This document shows positions 33,889 through 40,990 of a DNA stretch of 64,000 bases, in pieces (position 1 is the first letter of the stretch; each line of letters begins with the position of its first letter). Under the pieces are notes generated by a model. That model saw only the letters and a list, made by a program, of their open reading frames with translations. It was not told where the DNA came from and did not search any database. The DNA is from Cohnella candidum (lineage in GTDB: Bacteria; Bacillota; Bacilli; Paenibacillales; Paenibacillaceae): NCBI RefSeq assembly GCF_003713065.1, contig NZ_CP033433.1, forward strand, positions 1,895,001-1,959,000. Reading direction: 5' to 3'. A program made the position numbers and the translations under genes.

Positions 33889-34560
33889 TTAAAGCGGCCC
33901 CGAAATGCCCTGTTTGCGAATCATGAAGAAGTGAGCGGCAAGCAGCGTCAGCAGCGCGCCGGGCAGGAAGAACACGTGGATCGCGAAGAACCGCGTCAGC
34001 GTTTGCGCGCCGACGATCGTGCCTCCGTTCATCAAAATCTTGATGTATTCGCCAAGGTAGGGCACGGAGCCGGCAATTTCAAGACCGACCTTCGTGGCAA
34101 AGTAAGCTTTGTTATCCCAAGGAAGCAGGTAGCCCGTGAAACCGAGACCGAGCATGACGAAGAAAATCAGCATTCCGACTACCCAGTTCATTTCGCGCGG
34201 CGCCTTGTAGGAACCCGTGAAAAAGACCCGCAGGGTATGTAGGAACATCATAACGATAACGAGGCTCGCGCCCCAGTGGTGCATGCCGCGGACGATAGCG
34301 CCGAACGCGACTTGGTGCTGAAGGTAATCGACGCTGTAATAAGCGTTGATGATGTCGGGGACATAGTACATGGTCAAAAACATACCCGACAAGATTTGGA
34401 TGACGGTGATGAAGAACGTCAATCCGCCGAAACAATAAACGAATGCGGAGAAGTGGTGCGCCGGGTTGACGTGCTCAGGCACCTCATGGTCGGCGATGTC
34501 CCTCCACATCGGCGTAATGTCCAGACGTTCGTCGATCCAGTTATACATGCCTTTTAACAT
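33889..34560 (-). CDS. qcrB: menaquinol:cytochrome c reductase cytochrome b subunit
   Basis: Cytochrome b6-type haem protein of the bc complex: 223 residues, four membrane helices. Haem-ligand histidines lie in HHFSAFVYCFGGLTFF, VRGMHHWGASLVIVMMFLHTLRVFF, and near the end RFFAIHVFFLPGALLTLLAAHFFMIRKQG. The b6 type is indicated by GFTGYLLPWDNKAYFATKVG. It is followed closely by qcrC, whose N-terminus completes the cytochrome b fold. Confidence 0.96.
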   Translation of the reverse strand: MLKGMYNWIDERLDITPMWRDIADHEVPEHVNPAHHFSAFVYCFGGLTFFITVIQILSGMFLTMYYVPDIINAYYSVDYLQHQVAFGAIVRGMHHWGASLVIVMMFLHTLRVFFTGSYKAPREMNWVVGMLIFFVMLGLGFTGYLLPWDNKAYFATKVGLEIAGSVPYLGEYIKILMNGGTIVGAQTLTRFFAIHVFFLPGALLTLLAAHFFMIRKQGISGPL

Positions 34561-34579
34561 GAGACGAAACGCCCTCCTT

Positions 34580-35116
34580 CTACTTCACGTGCTGGTTCGG
34601 TTCCAGCGGTCCGAGGTATACCCAGCCGCCCTCGACTTTTACTTGATACTCGTCAAGCGGCTTCGGCGCTACCTTGAGGTTCTTGCCGTTCTTGTCGTAC
34701 CTTGCGCCGTGGCACGGGCAGTGGTACAGGTTAGGCGCTTCAGCGCCGCTCCATCCGATCAAACATCCCAAATGCTTGCACACCGGAGACAGCGCGAAAA
34801 CCTTGCCCGCAGAGTCCTTCGATATCCAAGCCTGAAGCTTCGGATCGCTTTCGTACCAGCCGTCCACCTGATGGACTTTGAAATCCACCTGCTGCGGCTC
34901 GTTCGTCACCTTGCTTTCCTCGATGACCTTCACGAAACTGCCTGCTTGCTTAGGCTGCAAAAGAGGATCGACGGCAAAGCGGATCATCGGCAGGATGGCC
35001 CCGCCCGCCATGAAGGCTCCGGCTCCGCCGAGGGTGTACGACAAAAATTGACGGCGCGTCATCTCTTTGCGCTTGACCGGCTGATGCACGGTTTCTTGCT
35101 GCTTATTGTGGTCCAT
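34580..35116 (-). CDS. qcrA: menaquinol:cytochrome c reductase Rieske iron-sulphur subunit
   Basis: Rieske 2Fe-2S subunit passing electrons from menaquinol. Of 178 residues, an N-terminal basic stretch with a Tat-like TRRQFLSY is followed by one membrane anchor (GGAGAFMAGGAILPMIRF). The cluster ligands are in CKHLGC and CPCHGARYD. First gene of qcrABC, with its own sigma-A promoter at 35189-35217. Confidence 0.96.
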   Translation of the reverse strand: MDHNKQQETVHQPVKRKEMTRRQFLSYTLGGAGAFMAGGAILPMIRFAVDPLLQPKQAGSFVKVIEESKVTNEPQQVDFKVHQVDGWYESDPKLQAWISKDSAGKVFALSPVCKHLGCLIGWSGAEAPNLYHCPCHGARYDKNGKNLKVAPKPLDEYQVKVEGGWVYLGPLEPNQHVK

Positions 35117-35188
35117 TCTTCAACCCCCTTCGCCAACCAAACTCGCGTCCCACACGGACTTTTCCCTTCTGTTTACAAGGACATAACT

Positions 35189-35217
35189 ATAATATCCCAC
35201 GCGATTTGGAGCGTCAA
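35189..35217 (-). promoter_or_regulatory. sigma-A promoter of qcrABC
   Basis: On the - strand TTGACG (35217-35212) and TATTAT (35194-35189) are spaced by 17 bases, about 70 bases before the qcrA start. Confidence 0.78.
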
Positions 35218-35331
35218 GAATAGGCAGGTCCCGTTTCTCCGCTTGCTTCGGACGGGAAACCTAAAATGTTCTCAAATTGTCACATTTCACCGAACCCCGG
35301 TTTGCCTATTGTTCTCCCGAACCCGCGAAAA

Positions 35332-35796
35332 CTATTCGCGGTCTCCTGCTTCTTCCCCGGCGGCGGCGGATTTCTTCGCCCCCTGCGTCCGCCAGAGTTC
35401 GGAAATCGCCTTGCGCAGCGCTTCGGGATCCGGTTTTTCTCCTGCCGTTCCGGGCTGGACGACGAGATCCGCTCCCGCCACGCCATCCAGAAGTCCCGGC
35501 CGGCCGGAGATCAACACGACGTAGCGGAAACCGGACGAACGGAAAGAATCCGTCAGCGCGGACAGCTTGTCCGCCGATTCCCGGCTCCCGTCATAATAAT
35601 GAAGCGCGGGCAGCGTTACGGTGCGCCCTTTGAACGTCTGCTCCAGAGGGAAAAGCCAATCGCCCGCGCCCATCGCCATCTCCGCCATTTCGTACGGAGC
35701 TTCTTCTCCCGCCAATCCCGTCACGGGAAGCAGGCAGGTGTCCAAATACGTTTGAAGATCGGGCCAGCCCACCTCATCCAGTTCGCTGAATTTCAT
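35332..35796 (-). CDS. DUF2487 family protein (YpiF-type)
   Basis: A 154-residue soluble protein. It begins MKFSELDEVGWPDLQTYLDTCLLPVTGL and has strands FKGRTVTLPALHYYDG and GFRYVVLISGRPGLLDG; the Ala/Gly/Glu-rich C-terminal 25 residues are probably disordered. Position directly before qcrA and overall length match B. subtilis YpiF. Function is unknown; no catalytic residues stand out. Confidence 0.78.
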   Translation of the reverse strand: MKFSELDEVGWPDLQTYLDTCLLPVTGLAGEEAPYEMAEMAMGAGDWLFPLEQTFKGRTVTLPALHYYDGSRESADKLSALTDSFRSSGFRYVVLISGRPGLLDGVAGADLVVQPGTAGEKPDPEALRKAISELWRTQGAKKSAAAGEEAGDRE

Positions 35797-35869
35797 GAAG
35801 CCTCATGTCCTTTCCTGCCGTTTCTCGAAAACCCCTTTTCCATCCTACTTGAAAACCGGAGGCGTGAAA

Positions 35870-35903
35870 AGCAAAAGAAAGAACCGTCCGGCATACCGGA
35901 CGG
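35870..35903 (-). terminator. intrinsic terminator after the IDEAL-domain gene
   Basis: CCGTCCGG and CCGGACGG pair around CATA (35884-35903), followed on the - strand by a T-rich run. It ends the short transcript carrying the 35942-36124 gene and separates it from the DUF2487 gene. Confidence 0.8.
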
Positions 35904-35941
35904 CCTTGCGGGTTTCCCGTGCGGAACGGCTGCGCGAGCGG

Positions 35942-36124
35942 TCATGAACCGAACGATTTCAATTCGTCCGTCAACTGCTTGAACTTGCCTGCGTCCCCTT
36001 GGGCGAGCGCTTCGTCAATCGCCTTGTAAATGCTTTCTGTCCGGTATTTGCGCAGCGCTTCGTCCAGGACCATTTCGGCCGCCAGCCCCAGCATCGTCTC
36101 ATAGGCGACTTTCATGTTGTCCAT
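35942..36124 (-). CDS. stand-alone IDEAL-domain peptide
   Basis: A 60-residue protein: MDNMKVAYETMLGLAAEMVLDEALRKYRTE followed by SIYKAIDEALAQGDAGKFKQLTDELKSF, which contains the IDEAL motif that names the domain. In B. subtilis this domain is the C-terminal part of larger proteins such as YpiB, which sits at this chromosomal position; here only the IDEAL segment remains. The domain is thought to mediate protein interactions. GGAGGTG precedes the ATG. Confidence 0.82.
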   Translation of the reverse strand: MDNMKVAYETMLGLAAEMVLDEALRKYRTESIYKAIDEALAQGDAGKFKQLTDELKSFGS

Positions 36125-36235
36125 TGCGGTGCACCTCCGAAATCCGGTTTATAGTAAAAGCATATTCACCTATTCCGACGCGGCACCGTACGATGGCCCC
36201 CATCCGCGTCAATGTACTGCCGCCTATCGGCTCTC

Positions 36236-37465
36236 TCATCCCGGTCGGCCGATCGTTTCCAAACGCAGGGTGTCTTCAAAGGTGAGGGCGATGCCGGATA
36301 CGACGGCGCTCCCTTGCGGCGTCATCTTGACAAGCGCCTCTCCCGACGACGTCTCCCCCCAGCGGAGCAAGCCGAGATGCATCATCATGCCGAGCACTCT
36401 CCGTTCCAGCACGTCCTGCTCTTGGTCGAAATAATAGGAACGGATAAGCGGCCTTAACACCTCGAACAAGGAAGAGACCGTGGTCCAGGCCGCCGAAAGG
36501 CGGTTCACCCACTGGACGAGAGCGGTCAGATTGGCGATCGGCCCTTTGTACACCCGGAGCCAGAATCGGTACAGCTCGGCCGGATCGATGCGCCGCTGCC
36601 CGTCTGCCGTATTCAACCCTTCTTCCGTAACGATTAACCGGTCCGGATTCTCCCGAATCAACCCTTCATAGTAGGCGAAATCGTAGAGCAGAGAGAACCG
36701 GTCGGGGTAATCGCGGAACTTCCGGCCATAGCCGAAACGCCATCCCGTTTTGCCTGGTCCTTCCTCCCGAACGGACATCAGCTCCAGCACTTGGCCCAAC
36801 TGCCTTTTGTACAAGACGCCGTCTACGGATAGCGGACAATCGTTGTCCCTGACGTATTTGAGGAAGACGGTCAGGTCTTCCGCGAGCAGCCCTCTCTCGT
36901 CCCGGTAGACGGGAGGCTCCTCCCGCTCTTCGAGACGAAGGCGGAATTTGCGTTCCAACGCGTCGCACAGCCGGCGTTTCACGTCTTCCGGCACCTGATA
37001 GAGATAACGGGTTTGCTGGGAGAATCCGTTAAACAGCCATCCGAAGCGTTTGAACCGGGTGATCGTCTGCCGAGCCGTGTCTTCCGGCCCTGCAGGTTCA
37101 GCCGGCACGGCTTGCTTTTTCTTCGACCGGGTTCCTTTCGCTTTCGCATCCGGCTTCGGGGCGGGCTTCCCGGATTCCGGCAAGACGGCCGCCGCGGCCG
37201 TTACGGCGGTACCGATCGCGCGCGCTTTCAATTCTTCCATGCTGTAAACCATTCGGTTCTCGAACAGCAGGGAGTTCAGGAAGCGCAAATCGTCGCCGCT
37301 CATCTCCTCCATTCGGCTTTCCAGCACTTCGCGCCGGTGGATGACCGTCAAGATCGATTGGATGAGCTCGTTTTTGGAATGGCTGCCGGTATGGCAGTCA
37401 TAGGTCTGGGCGATGCGCGTCAATTGGTCAATGTCGGCGTAGCACAGCATATCCGCCAAGTTCAT
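36236..37465 (-). CDS. protein of unknown function, ~409 residues
   Basis: A soluble protein, not recognised. Residues ~1-85 are helical and begin MNLADMLCYADIDQLTRIAQTYDCHTGSHSKNELIQSILTVIHRREVLESRMEEMSGDD, resembling a SAP/winged-helix style DNA-associated module. A Pro/Lys/Ala-rich linker (~95-130) follows, then a mixed alpha/beta region (RFKRFGWLFNGFSQQTRYLYQVPEDVKRRL) and a C-terminal part with RIDPAELYRFWLRVYKGPIANL and winged-helix-like ending. Similarity to XPB/Ssl2 N-terminal helicase-associated domains is possible but unproven. ATG 37465 follows GGGGA by 6 bases; ATG 37471 is the alternative. Confidence 0.65.
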   Translation of the reverse strand: MNLADMLCYADIDQLTRIAQTYDCHTGSHSKNELIQSILTVIHRREVLESRMEEMSGDDLRFLNSLLFENRMVYSMEELKARAIGTAVTAAAAVLPESGKPAPKPDAKAKGTRSKKKQAVPAEPAGPEDTARQTITRFKRFGWLFNGFSQQTRYLYQVPEDVKRRLCDALERKFRLRLEEREEPPVYRDERGLLAEDLTVFLKYVRDNDCPLSVDGVLYKRQLGQVLELMSVREEGPGKTGWRFGYGRKFRDYPDRFSLLYDFAYYEGLIRENPDRLIVTEEGLNTADGQRRIDPAELYRFWLRVYKGPIANLTALVQWVNRLSAAWTTVSSLFEVLRPLIRSYYFDQEQDVLERRVLGMMMHLGLLRWGETSSGEALVKMTPQGSAVVSGIALTFEDTLRLETIGRPG

Positions 37466-37551
37466 CGGCATTCCCCGCTTCAGGAGGATTTACTTTCCAG
37501 TATCGTCCCCTCCCGTCCGGTTTAAACGTAAGGCAACGGCCCGCGACATGA

Positions 37552-37582
37552 GAAAAGGACCGGACGCTTGCCGTCCGGCCCT
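37552..37582 (-). terminator. intrinsic terminator after the phosphatase gene
   Basis: On the - strand GGGCCGGACG pairs with CGTCCGGTCC (one mismatch) around a short loop, followed by a T run (A run 37553-37556 on +). It lies 20 bases past the stop at 37602. Confidence 0.82.
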
Positions 37583-37601
37583 TGCTGAAACTTCTATAGA
37601 G

Positions 37602-38216
37602 TCATTCCGTTACCGATCGTTCCATGTCTTCCTCGAGATGGGCGGTGCAATTGTGGAGCAGCGGCGTCCACTCTTCGCCCTGGTTCTCCATAATCGTAAG
37701 CGAGACGTTCTGCAGATGGGAATCGTCCAAGCCCCGGCACAACGCGTGAAGCATTCTCGCGAGGAAGCTGCCGTGCGTGACGATCAGCCAAGCTTCGCCG
37801 GCATGGCGTTCCGTCCATTCCTTCACGAACGACAGCCCTCTGGCCGTCACCTGCTCGTCGCTTTCCTGATCCGGAACGCGCCGCCTCCAGTCTTCCCCCC
37901 AACGCGCCAGCCGTTCCGGCAGCGTCGTCCCTTCGGCTGCGCCGAAAGAGCGCTCTCTCAACCGGCTGTCCCGATGGACCGGGATGCCGAGCCTCTGCGC
38001 GATGATTTCCGCCGTCCGCGCCGCCCGGGACAAGTCGCTGCAGGCGATGCCTTGCCATCCGCCTTGCTCCCTCTCCAGCCGGCGCGCCAGCTTCTCCGCC
38101 TGCAACTCGCCTTCCGGACTGAGCGGAATGTCGGTCACGCCTTGAATTTTGCCCAAGCTGTTCCACTCCGTGATCCCGTGCCGGATCCAACCGAGACGCG
38201 TCGCCTTCTCCGTCAT
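37602..38216 (-). CDS. histidine phosphatase family protein
   Basis: A 204-residue member of the phosphoglycerate-mutase-like superfamily. The catalytic motif is WIRHGITEWN near the N-terminus, with the Arg in SDLSRAARTAEII, the acidic residue in DSRLRERSFGAAEG, and the second histidine in WLIVTHGSFLARML. The small size and RSFG/EG pattern suit a phosphatase rather than a glycolytic mutase. ATG 38216 overlaps the anti-sigma stop as ATGA (4 bases), making it the third gene of the sigma/anti-sigma operon. The substrate is unknown. Confidence 0.85.
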   Translation of the reverse strand: MTEKATRLGWIRHGITEWNSLGKIQGVTDIPLSPEGELQAEKLARRLEREQGGWQGIACSDLSRAARTAEIIAQRLGIPVHRDSRLRERSFGAAEGTTLPERLARWGEDWRRRVPDQESDEQVTARGLSFVKEWTERHAGEAWLIVTHGSFLARMLHALCRGLDDSHLQNVSLTIMENQGEEWTPLLHNCTAHLEEDMERSVTE

Positions 38217-38812
38217 GAACGCACCCGGGAAAACCAGTTCAGGATCAGGAGCATCATGATCATGCCGAGCAGCGACAACGCAACCCAATATTCCGGCATC
38301 ACCGGCGAAACGTGCAGCACGATCGGGTCGCTCAGGCTCGCGACCGGAACGTCGACGGTTTGGGTGCTGACGCCCGTGCTCGCGGGAACGGCGTTCACCG
38401 AGGCCAGTACGTCCGTGCCGCCGTCAGGTCCGCCGGAAAAACGATTCCAAGCCGTGTAGAGGAATCCGCATCCGAACACCGCCAGCAGCGCGGCCAAGAG
38501 TACGGCGACCTTCTTCCGGAAGCCGTTCGTAAACGCGTAGGTTTTGCGAACCGCCGGCATGTACCAAGCGTGGTCGGCGTAAATCCGGTCCATGACCTGC
38601 CGGTTCAGGCTGTCCGCGATCCATTCGCGTTCCGGGGCTTCGTCTTCGATCGGCAGTCCGCGGATCAGCTCCGCGCTTTCCTCCCACAGCCGGAATTCCT
38701 CCTCGCAGGCCGGACATCCCGCCACGTGGCGGTCCACCGCCAGACGTTCCGGAGAGAGCTCGGGCAGATCGTGATAGATGCCGAACCATTCCGAAGTCTC
38801 TTCACATTTCAT
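38213..38812 (-). CDS. zinc-finger (ZAS-type) membrane anti-sigma factor
   Basis: A 199-residue protein. The N-terminal cytoplasmic zinc-associated anti-sigma motif is DRHVAGCPACEEEF (Hx3CxxC). Two membrane segments follow: about 100-118 (KVAVLLAALLAVFGCGFLYTAW) and 174-194 (WVALSLLGMIMMLLILNWF), with an outside loop between rich in Val/Ser/Thr. It overlaps the ECF sigma gene by 4 bases and is its likely regulator. The signal is unknown. Confidence 0.85.
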   Translation of the reverse strand: MKCEETSEWFGIYHDLPELSPERLAVDRHVAGCPACEEEFRLWEESAELIRGLPIEDEAPEREWIADSLNRQVMDRIYADHAWYMPAVRKTYAFTNGFRKKVAVLLAALLAVFGCGFLYTAWNRFSGGPDGGTDVLASVNAVPASTGVSTQTVDVPVASLSDPIVLHVSPVMPEYWVALSLLGMIMMLLILNWFSRVRS

Positions 38813-39408
38813 CGCAGTTTCATCTCCTCGTACTCCTTCATCATGGCCGGTTCGTTGAAGTACGATTCCAATTGCGTCTTCACGCTGGCTCGGGCACGAA
38901 ACAGCAGCGATTTGACGGAACTGACCGTCTGATCCAGGATGTTGGCGATCTCCTGATAATCCAATCCCTCATATTCCCGCAGAATAAGAGCGGAACGTTG
39001 TTTCTCCGGCAAGCTGTTGATAGCCTCGCGGACCATCAGCGTCTTCTCGTTGCGAAGCAGGCTTTGTTCGGGGCCCGCTTCCGCCGGAGCGGCGGGTATG
39101 TAGGTGGTATCGTCCAGGGAAACGTGCGCCGATTTCTGCTTGCGCAGCTCGCTCAGCACCGTATTCCGCGCGATCGTATACAGCCAAGTCGAAAAAGAAG
39201 CATCCACCTCGCGGAACGAATGCAAGCTCCGGAAGGCTTTGTAGAATGACTCGGAACAGAGATCCTCCGCCATCATTTCCAGCTTCGCGCTTTTCAGCAT
39301 ATGATAAACAAACGCCAAAATCTTCTTTTGATAACGGTTCATCAAGACGGAATACATCTCGACGTTGCCGTCCTTGATTTCACGGATTAATTGGGAATCC
39401 GTCAACAT
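38809..39408 (-). CDS. ECF-type RNA polymerase sigma factor
   Basis: A 199-residue sigma factor with regions 2 and 4 only. Region 2: YSVLMNRYQKKILAFVYHMLKSAKLEMMAEDLCSESFYKAFRSLHSF to FSTWLYTIARNTVLSELRK. A linker of about 30 residues follows, then region 4: INSLPEKQRSALILREYEGLDYQEIANILDQTVSSVKSLLFRARASVK. GGGGGGAGGG precedes ATG 39408. First gene of sigma/anti-sigma/phosphatase. The upstream region carries a possible extended -10 (TG-T-TACAAT, 39546-39551) but I see no clear autoregulatory ECF promoter. Confidence 0.9.
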   Translation of the reverse strand: MLTDSQLIREIKDGNVEMYSVLMNRYQKKILAFVYHMLKSAKLEMMAEDLCSESFYKAFRSLHSFREVDASFSTWLYTIARNTVLSELRKQKSAHVSLDDTTYIPAAPAEAGPEQSLLRNEKTLMVREAINSLPEKQRSALILREYEGLDYQEIANILDQTVSSVKSLLFRARASVKTQLESYFNEPAMMKEYEEMKLR

Positions 39409-39690
39409 ACCCGCGACCCTCCCCCCCTTACAGGGTGAACGTTCGCAGCCGGCATCAAAACGTTATACCGGCCAAAAACGAAAAAGTTGCGCTCACGCGC
39501 ACAGTTGCATCAGATGAAACCAGATTTTTACAAATCCCACATGTAATTGTAACACAATACACGCCGGAAAGACTTTAAATATTTCTCAAAATGCAGGGGA
39601 TATTGCCCTATTTTACATGCTTAAGACCTATAAAAATAGTGGAAATTCTCTCATAATCCTCCGAATTGCCGCATATTTCGAGCGGGAGGC
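39409..39690 (-). other. intergenic region upstream of the ECF sigma gene
   Basis: AT-rich for this genome and non-coding. It holds a possible extended -10 promoter for the sigma gene (- strand TG-T-TACAAT at 39551-39546) and a small TGCGC-GTGA-GCGCA hairpin near 39490-39510 followed by T-rich sequence. Nothing else is recognised. Confidence 0.5.
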
Positions 39691-39716
39691 AAAAAAAAAC
39701 CGCCCATGACGGGCGG
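39691..39716 (-). terminator. intrinsic terminator of the candidate small RNA
   Basis: CCGCCC (39716-39711, - strand) and GGGCGG (39705-39700) pair around a 5-base loop and are followed by nine T (A run 39691-39699 on +). Confidence 0.92.
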
Positions 39717-39764
39717 CCGCACAGAGTGCAAGTATTGGATAGGAGTGGAGAGAAACCATACTGT
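39691..39764 (-). ncRNA. candidate small regulatory RNA, ~74 nt
   Basis: The predicted start near 39764 lies 7 bases after a perfect consensus promoter, and the end is a strong terminator with nine T. In between, the - strand has an unpaired pyrimidine-rich stretch (complement of 39737-39753, reading TCTCTCCACTCCTATCC), a small GCAC-TCT-GTGC hairpin and the terminator helix CCGCCC/GGGCGG. The one ATG inside opens a frame with no stop before the terminator and no ribosome binding site, so it is unlikely to encode a peptide. The C/U-rich stretch could pair with Shine-Dalgarno sequences, as some known Firmicute small RNAs do. Confidence 0.7.
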
Positions 39765-39770
39765 ACTTTT

Positions 39771-39799
39771 ATTATATGTATCCGTTTTCATTTTGTCAA
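39771..39799 (-). promoter_or_regulatory. perfect consensus sigma-A promoter
   Basis: On the - strand TTGACA (39799-39794) and TATAAT (39776-39771) are spaced by exactly 17 bases: 12 of 12 consensus positions. It lies just past the tyrA terminator and drives the candidate small RNA. Confidence 0.9.
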
Positions 39800-39814
39800 T
39801 AAGCGTTTACATAA

Positions 39815-39853
39815 ATTGAAGGGACGGAAACCGGCATACGCCGATTCCGTCCC
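39815..39853 (-). terminator. intrinsic terminator after tyrA
   Basis: The - strand forms a long helix, GGGACGGAATCGGC with GCCGGTTTCCGTCCC, around a 4-base loop, followed by TTCAATTT. It abuts the tyrA stop (39859). Confidence 0.82.
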
Positions 39854-39858
39854 CCGTT

Positions 39859-40986
39859 TCATAAATGCACCGCGTATTCGAGCGATTTGAGCAGCGCCAC
39901 CGCCTGGTCCTTGTCCCGTTCTTCGCGGAACGAAAGCCGAAGGACGCCGGGCACGTCTTCCCGGCTCTCGATGATCTGCAGATTGCTGAGGTTGATGCGG
40001 GCTTGGCCCAGTTCCGTGGCGATTTTGCCGATAATGCCGGGATGGTCGGGCACGTCCACATAGCATTCGTACAAAGAAGTGATCATGCCTTTGCGCCGTT
40101 CAGGAAGTCCGGAACGGAAACGCCCCGCGCGGCTGAACGCCTCAGCCACGCCGTCCCCGTCGTCGCTTTCGAGAAGCGACCGGAACTTGTCCATTTCCGT
40201 GCCCCAATCGTCCAGCAGCTTCAACAGGACGGCCTTGTTGTTCAGCAGGATGTCCCGCCAAATTAAGGGGTCGCCGCTCGCGATCCGGGTGATGTCGCGG
40301 AAACCGCCGGCCGCGAGGCTCGCATAAAGCCCGTTGCTCTCATTATAGGCGGCGATCTGGTTCACCAGCCCCACCGCGATCATGTGGGGAAGATGGCTGA
40401 TCGCGCCGACGATATCGTCGTGCAGCCGGGCGTCCGCCGTGACGATGTGCGCCTTGGTCCATCTCAGCAGCGCTTGCAGGCGCGCAAGCGCTTCGGGCGG
40501 CGTCTCTTCCGTCGGCGTCAGCACGTAATAGGCGTTTTCGAACAAGTAGGAGCTCGCCGCTTCCACGCCCGAACGTTCCGAACCGGCCATCGGATGCCCG
40601 CCGATGAAGACGGCGCCCTGGCGGTTCAACTTCATGCCATGGCTGACGACGGATGCTTTGGTGCTCCCGACGTCGGTCACGATGCAGCCTTCCTTGAGCG
40701 GCAGACGCGACAGCTCGTCCACGTAATCCTCGAGGCGGCCGACCGGCACGCAGAGGAACAGGAAGTCCGCGCCCTCCGCCGCTTCCCGGATCGAGACGGT
40801 CGCCTCGTCGACGACGCCCCGATCCAGGTATTTGCGGGCGGATGCCGGATTCACCGAGTGGCCGACGACGGTCACGCCCGGTTTTCCTTTGAAACAAATC
40901 GCCAGGGACCCGCCGATCAGCCCGACGCCGAAAATCGCGATCCGAATCGGATCCGCTTGCGTAAAGTCTCCGTTAGTGCCGTTCAT
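39859..40986 (-). CDS. tyrA: prephenate dehydrogenase with ACT domain
   Basis: NAD(P)-dependent tyrosine-pathway enzyme converting prephenate to 4-hydroxyphenylpyruvate. The Rossmann motif is IAIFGVGLIGGSLAI; prephenate-site residues lie in IGGHPMAGSERSGVEAA and DDIVGAISHLPHMIAV. The C-terminal ~75 residues form an ACT domain (YECYVDVPDHPGIIGKIATELGQARINLSNLQI) for amino-acid feedback. Length 375 is typical for Firmicutes. It ends the trp-hisC-tyrA run with a terminator; aroE, next in B. subtilis, is missing. Confidence 0.95.
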   Translation of the reverse strand: MNGTNGDFTQADPIRIAIFGVGLIGGSLAICFKGKPGVTVVGHSVNPASARKYLDRGVVDEATVSIREAAEGADFLFLCVPVGRLEDYVDELSRLPLKEGCIVTDVGSTKASVVSHGMKLNRQGAVFIGGHPMAGSERSGVEAASSYLFENAYYVLTPTEETPPEALARLQALLRWTKAHIVTADARLHDDIVGAISHLPHMIAVGLVNQIAAYNESNGLYASLAAGGFRDITRIASGDPLIWRDILLNNKAVLLKLLDDWGTEMDKFRSLLESDDGDGVAEAFSRAGRFRSGLPERRKGMITSLYECYVDVPDHPGIIGKIATELGQARINLSNLQIIESREDVPGVLRLSFREERDKDQAVALLKSLEYAVHL

Positions 40987-40990
40987 GCCC

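Noticed and set aside
39490..39510. TGCGC-GTGA-GCGCA hairpin as a terminator upstream of the ECF sigma gene
   Set aside because: The helix is only 5 bp and no gene ends there; it may be a chance element in the sigma leader.
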